A stretch of 8,687 bases of DNA from Methanolinea sp. SDB (GTDB lineage Archaea > Halobacteriota > Methanomicrobia > Methanomicrobiales > Methanospirillaceae), in assembly GCA_001412335.1 (NCBI GenBank), contig LKUF01000342.1, forward strand, positions 1 through 8,687, in the 5' to 3' direction. This document shows, piece by piece, positions 5,194 to 8,687 of the stretch. Made by a program: the position numbers and the translations under genes. The notes below the pieces were generated by a model. It was not told the origin of the DNA and made no database searches. It saw nothing but the letters and a program-made list of their open reading frames with translations. Numbering within the stretch: position 1 is the first letter of the stretch; each line of letters opens with the position of its first letter.

Positions 5194-8100
5194 CTGGACG
5201 GAGAGATCTATTACAACCGGGGATTGGCCTATCACCGGAAGGGCCATCTCGATCGTGCTATCAGGGATTATTCCCGCTCACTGGAAGTGGCATCTGACGC
5301 TGTCGAAGTATACAACAATCGTGGCGTGGCTTTTGCTGCGATGGGGAGATATGAGGAAGCCATAGAGGATTATTCAGCGGCTATCAGTCTTAAAAGGACT
5401 TTTTCCGAGGCATACTATAACAGGGGTGTTGCCTGGTCATTTCTCGGGGAGAGCTCACGGTCAATACCGGATCTCACGTGTGCAATTGAGATTGATGCTG
5501 GTTTTTCTGATGCATACTACACACGGGGGAGGGAGTATGCCCGGATCGGGGAATACGAACTGGCATCGGGTGACCTGACCAGGGCAATCGAGTTAAACCC
5601 GGAATATGCACCGGCCTATAACAACAGGGGTGTGGTTTATTCAAGAAAAAACTGCCATTCAGAGGCAATACATGATTATTCGAGGGCGATTGATCTCGAT
5701 GTGGCATTCGTAGAGGCGTATCTCAATCGCGGCATGGAGTTCTCCCGACTCGGGCATTATGATGATGCGCTCGCCGATTACTCGAGGGCGATTGCATTAA
5801 GGCCGGATGACCCGGCTCTCTATTATACCCGGGGTGTCCTGCACGGGAAGATGAAAGATCAGGAACAGGCAATATCAGATTACATGGTCTGCCTCGAACT
5901 CGCACCCGGCCATGCCGAGGCGCATAACAATCTCGGGGTGGAATACAGCAAGATCGGGCTCTTCGAGAATGCGGTGAACCATTATCGGAAGGCCATAGAG
6001 TGCGATGGAGGCTTCGTTGAGGCCCTGAACAACCTCGGGGTACTCTACAACCGGCTCCGGAGATACGAGGAAGCGGTAACTCTCTTCTCAAGGGCAATCG
6101 AGATATCATTGATCGACGAGGAGGGGACAAAAAGAGCGAACGCCTTCCCCGAACCCGTTGAAGAGATGATGGGACCACCATTCGAGAGTCTGTCGCTCTC
6201 TGAAATGGACGGGCCAAAAGATGATATCGGAACGATGCGGCCCAAAAGTCAAAACCAGGTGTCCATGGGTGGAGAAGATCTCTCGGACCTCTCTTTGCCT
6301 GCCCTTATCATGGAGTTGTCGGACGATATTGCCGGATATCCCGACGATCCGGATCTGTACATCAGGAGAGCCCTTGAATATTCCAGCCGCGGATATTCGG
6401 CATGGGCTATTGCTGATTTTTCCCAGGCGATCGAGATCGATCAGGATAATGCAGAGGCATACTTCCACCGTGGATGCGAATATGCCACCATAGGGAGGTC
6501 TGAGGACGCAATCTCCGATTATTCGAATGCTTTAGCGATCAACCCGAAAAATGCCGAAGCATTCTTCAGGCGGGGACTGGAGTACCATAAACTCGGCATA
6601 CCGGACAGGGCCATCTCGGAATTCTCACGGTCAATCGAGATGAAAGCCGGGTTCGCCGAGGCCTATTATCACCGGGCACGGGAGTTCTCCGGTATAGGTC
6701 TTTCAGATATGGCTCTCCGCGATTTTTCCAGCGCGATCGAGTTAAACCCGGCAATTGAAGGGATATTCTTTCACAGGGGCCTGGAGCATAGCAAATTACA
6801 GAAGCATGCGGAAGCTGTCGATGATTTTTCCCGGGCAATCGAACAGGACCCTGAAAACTCCGAGGCACATTTCAGGAGAGGTGTGGAGCTATCGAGAATG
6901 AAGAGAGCGGAAGACGCGATCAGGGATCTCACCTCTGCAATCGCTCTCAACCCGGGATTCCTCGAAGCATACATATACAGGGGGCTCGCGCACGAGGAGA
7001 TCAAAAGTGATGATAAGGCAGTCTCTGACTTTTCAAAAGCGATCGAGATTGATCCCGGGTGCGCCCTGGCATACCTGCACCGGGGATGCCAGTACAGCAA
7101 CTCCGGCTTGCGGGACGAGGCAATATCAGACTTTACCAGGGCTCTTACCATAAATCCCAGGTTAGAACCGGCATATATCAGGAGGGGGGCCGATCACTCC
7201 TGGTCTGGCAGGAGCCCTGAAGCAATCAACGACTTTTCTGCCGCCCTGAGAATCAATTCCCGCTCAATCGAAGCCCTTTACCGGCGCGGGATCGAGTACA
7301 GCCGTGTCGGCAGGAGTGAAGATGCTGTCTTCGATTTCTCATCCATAATTGAGATATCACCTGATGACCGGGTGTACACGCTCAGGGGTATCGAGTTCGA
7401 GAAGATGGGCAGGCCGAGGGAAGCGCTTGTCGATTACAGCCGGGCAATCGAGTATAACCACGCGAACGAGAGGGCATATTACAACAGGGGCAACGCCCTC
7501 GCCGGTATTGGTGAATATGATGGTGCCATACGTGATTTTTCGAAGGCAATTGCGATAAATCCGAAAAACTGCGATGCATATTACAACCGGGGACTCGTGT
7601 ATGGTGACAGGGGTTTTATCAATGAGGCCATCATGGACTTTGACAGGGCAATCGAGTTGGATCCAGAGTTCCATGAAGCTTTCTTCAACAGGGGCGTCGC
7701 CTATCACAGGATGGGCTTTCTGGAAGAAGCGATACGGGACTACTCGGATGCAATACTGATAAATCCCGGCAACGAGAAGGCATACAACAACCGTGGTAAT
7801 GCCTATGCCTGCAAGGGGCTCTATGACGAGGCGATTTCGGATTTTTCAAGGGCTATTGGGATCAATCCGGAGAATGCCACCGCATACTACAACAGAGGCA
7901 TCGAGTATGGAAAGCAGGACAGGCTGGAAGATGCCATCATGGACTTTTGCCAGGCAATAAACTTAAAACCGGATTTTTCTGAGGCATACTACAACCGCGG
8001 AGTGGCCTATCACAAGATGGGCCTTTTGGATGAAGCGATTGGCGATTACTCGCAGACGATACGTATTGACCCCGGGAGCGAAAAGGCCTACAACAACCGC

Positions 8101-8538
8101 GGAAATGCATATACCGGCAAGGAGATGTACGACAACGCTATCGCCGATTTCTCGCGGGTCATCAAGCTGAACCCGGAGCATGTATCGGCTTATTACAACA
8201 GGGGAATCGCATACCGGGTAAAGAGGCTCACCGATAACGCGATATCCGATTTCATGAGCGCACTCAGGATCAGGCCGCATTTTTCCGAGGCCCATTACAA
8301 CCTCGGCAGTATCTTCTATTACCAGGACCGCCACGAGGATGCGTTAAGAGAGTTTGACCTGGCTCTCTCCATAGATCCGGTCTATTCCAGGGCATACTTA
8401 AACAAGGCCCTGGCATGCGAGAAACTATCGCGGTTCCAGGAAGCAAAGTCGGCATACGAAGGATTCATCCGGTCCGCGGACGGCGAATCCGACGAACTGA
8501 TTGACTTCGTCTCCCGGAGAATCCAGAACATCAGGTAG
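5194..8538 (+). CDS. Giant TPR-repeat protein (30 TPR units), CTG start
   Basis: A protein of 1114 residues with essentially no sequence outside tetratricopeptide repeats. Thirty 34-residue units are readable. Units 1-9 occupy residues 3-308 and units 10-30 occupy 386-1098, with a linker at 309-385 and a 16-residue tail ending RRIQNIR. The unit consensus is xEAYYNRGxxYxxxGxxxEAIxDYSRAIELNP, with the usual small and large positions of helices A and B. Unit 20 (726-758) has 33 residues. There is no signal peptide, membrane segment or enzymatic domain, so a cytoplasmic scaffold or partner-binding superhelix is inferred; partners are unknown. The CTG at 5194 is preferred over TTG at 5224 because of the AGGAGG 7 bases upstream and because the later start would cut helix A out of the first repeat (GEIYYNRG). 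Units 1-9 and 21-28 carry mainly (N)NRG in helix A, while units 10-19 favour (H/R)RG, suggesting separate expansion of blocks. The gene appears to be transcribed alone. Confidence 0.93.
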   Translation: MDGEIYYNRGLAYHRKGHLDRAIRDYSRSLEVASDAVEVYNNRGVAFAAMGRYEEAIEDYSAAISLKRTFSEAYYNRGVAWSFLGESSRSIPDLTCAIEIDAGFSDAYYTRGREYARIGEYELASGDLTRAIELNPEYAPAYNNRGVVYSRKNCHSEAIHDYSRAIDLDVAFVEAYLNRGMEFSRLGHYDDALADYSRAIALRPDDPALYYTRGVLHGKMKDQEQAISDYMVCLELAPGHAEAHNNLGVEYSKIGLFENAVNHYRKAIECDGGFVEALNNLGVLYNRLRRYEEAVTLFSRAIEISLIDEEGTKRANAFPEPVEEMMGPPFESLSLSEMDGPKDDIGTMRPKSQNQVSMGGEDLSDLSLPALIMELSDDIAGYPDDPDLYIRRALEYSSRGYSAWAIADFSQAIEIDQDNAEAYFHRGCEYATIGRSEDAISDYSNALAINPKNAEAFFRRGLEYHKLGIPDRAISEFSRSIEMKAGFAEAYYHRAREFSGIGLSDMALRDFSSAIELNPAIEGIFFHRGLEHSKLQKHAEAVDDFSRAIEQDPENSEAHFRRGVELSRMKRAEDAIRDLTSAIALNPGFLEAYIYRGLAHEEIKSDDKAVSDFSKAIEIDPGCALAYLHRGCQYSNSGLRDEAISDFTRALTINPRLEPAYIRRGADHSWSGRSPEAINDFSAALRINSRSIEALYRRGIEYSRVGRSEDAVFDFSSIIEISPDDRVYTLRGIEFEKMGRPREALVDYSRAIEYNHANERAYYNRGNALAGIGEYDGAIRDFSKAIAINPKNCDAYYNRGLVYGDRGFINEAIMDFDRAIELDPEFHEAFFNRGVAYHRMGFLEEAIRDYSDAILINPGNEKAYNNRGNAYACKGLYDEAISDFSRAIGINPENATAYYNRGIEYGKQDRLEDAIMDFCQAINLKPDFSEAYYNRGVAYHKMGLLDEAIGDYSQTIRIDPGSEKAYNNRGNAYTGKEMYDNAIADFSRVIKLNPEHVSAYYNRGIAYRVKRLTDNAISDFMSALRIRPHFSEAHYNLGSIFYYQDRHEDALREFDLALSIDPVYSRAYLNKALACEKLSRFQEAKSAYEGFIRSADGESDELIDFVSRRIQNIR
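6118..6348 (+). other. 77-residue linker inside the TPR protein
   Basis: Residues 309-385 break the otherwise seamless repeat array. The first 50 residues are acidic and rich in Pro, Met and Ser (for example PEPVEEMMGPPFE), so probably disordered. The last part (about 362-385, SLPALIMELSDDIAGYPDD) looks like an amphipathic helix followed by the inter-repeat turn, perhaps a decayed TPR helix capping the second array. It divides the protein into a 9-unit and a 21-unit solenoid. Confidence 0.75.
7570..8181 (+). repeat. Higher-order duplication: three-TPR unit of 306 bases in tandem
   Basis: TPR units 22-23-24 (7570-7875) match units 25-26-27 (7876-8181) better than they match their immediate neighbours. 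Units 22 and 25 share AIMDF. Units 23 and 26 share NRGVAYH-MG and the following DEAI/EEAI pattern. Units 24 and 27 share EKAYNNRGNAY. Unit 21 also has the NRGNA form, and unit 28 resembles unit 25 (AYYNRGI), so the period of three extends slightly beyond these bounds. The DNA copies have diverged at many third positions, so the duplication is not recent. Confidence 0.75.
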
Positions 8539-8621
8539 ACCGGATAAGACGTATCTGGAGTGGGAAAGCAGATTCGGTCTCCTCTAAAAACAGGACATTC
8601 CAATAAGACACTGCTGATGAT

Positions 8622-8677
8622 CCGGGGATATACCAATCTCCGGGATTGATAAAAAAAGGATCTCGTGTGTTTTATCA
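8622..8677. terminator. Two inverted repeats after the TPR gene
   Basis: Near 8622-8643 CCGGGGA and TCTCCGG form an imperfect stem (one G-T pair). At 8647-8654 and 8670-8677 TGATAAAA and TTTTATCA form a perfect 8-bp stem with a 15-base loop. On the minus strand a run of seven T (8651-8657) lies here, fitting the end of a minus-strand gene arriving from beyond the window. On the plus strand the TTTT at 8670-8673 could end the TPR transcript. Nothing coding is seen from 8539 to 8687. Confidence 0.4.
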
Positions 8678-8687
8678 GGACCCAATT

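Noticed and set aside
5723..6217. 164-codon minus-strand frame inside the TPR gene
   Set aside because: Antisense shadow of the repeats with Arg/Pro-rich translation and no start signal.
7963..8334. 123-codon minus-strand frame inside the TPR gene with a smooth, hydrophobic translation
   Set aside because: It is the reverse reading of TPR codons, and its apparent internal repetition simply mirrors the TPR period.
5194..8538. Tandem DNA repeat array or CRISPR-like periodicity of 102 bases
   Set aside because: The period is the 34-codon TPR unit. The units have diverged strongly at DNA level, and there are no short identical repeats with unique spacers.

Overview
The window most likely comes from a mesophilic methanogenic archaeon of the Methanomicrobiales (Methanoregula, Methanosphaerula or Methanolinea type). 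This is inferred from the gene families present: a CHASE4 histidine kinase with an archaeal-style RHDxxNQ H-box, a secreted multi-PEGA protein, and a long TPR protein built on the AIxDYSRAIELNP consensus. Archaeal TATA-like boxes lie a short distance upstream of Shine-Dalgarno (SD)-led genes, and base composition is moderate. No rRNA, tRNA, CRISPR array or insertion sequence is visible.

Left part, minus strand. Positions 1-323 hold the N-terminal 107 residues of a LarE-type PP-loop sulfur transferase that runs off the window edge. A 251-base spacer separates it from an orphan membrane histidine kinase (575-2308) with TM, CHASE4, TM, HAMP, HisKA-like and HATPase regions. The kinase starts at TTG, and its promoter region holds a 22-base inverted repeat.

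Middle. Positions 2420-2976 on the plus strand look like the decayed remains of an HNH-endonuclease-like gene: the two halves of the HNH finger lie in different frames. A perfect 9-bp hairpin separates it from the convergent PEGA gene (3022-4320, minus). That gene encodes a signal peptide, five PEGA domains and a C-terminal membrane anchor. Its true start is 20 codons inside the longest ORF. A divergent promoter region of about 120 bases, with a TATA box for each direction, separates it from a small four-helix PsiE-family membrane protein (4445-4873, plus).

Right part, plus strand. After 320 bases without a credible gene, which carry a repeated GATAGTT heptamer, comes a 1114-residue protein made almost wholly of 30 tandem TPR units. 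A 77-residue linker interrupts the array after the ninth unit. An ideal SD points to a CTG start codon, and the C-terminal units show a higher-order period of three repeats (306 bases). The last 150 bases hold two inverted repeats that may form a terminator region.

Function as a whole. The kinase, PEGA protein and PsiE protein all belong to the cell envelope, and the TPR protein is a probable cytoplasmic scaffold. Joint action is only a guess, because the genes are mostly transcribed separately and no response regulator is present. I did not find convincing evidence for a wholly new defence or mobile system. The most notable points are the CTG-started TPR giant, its repeat architecture, the heptamer cluster before it and the frameshifted HNH relic.
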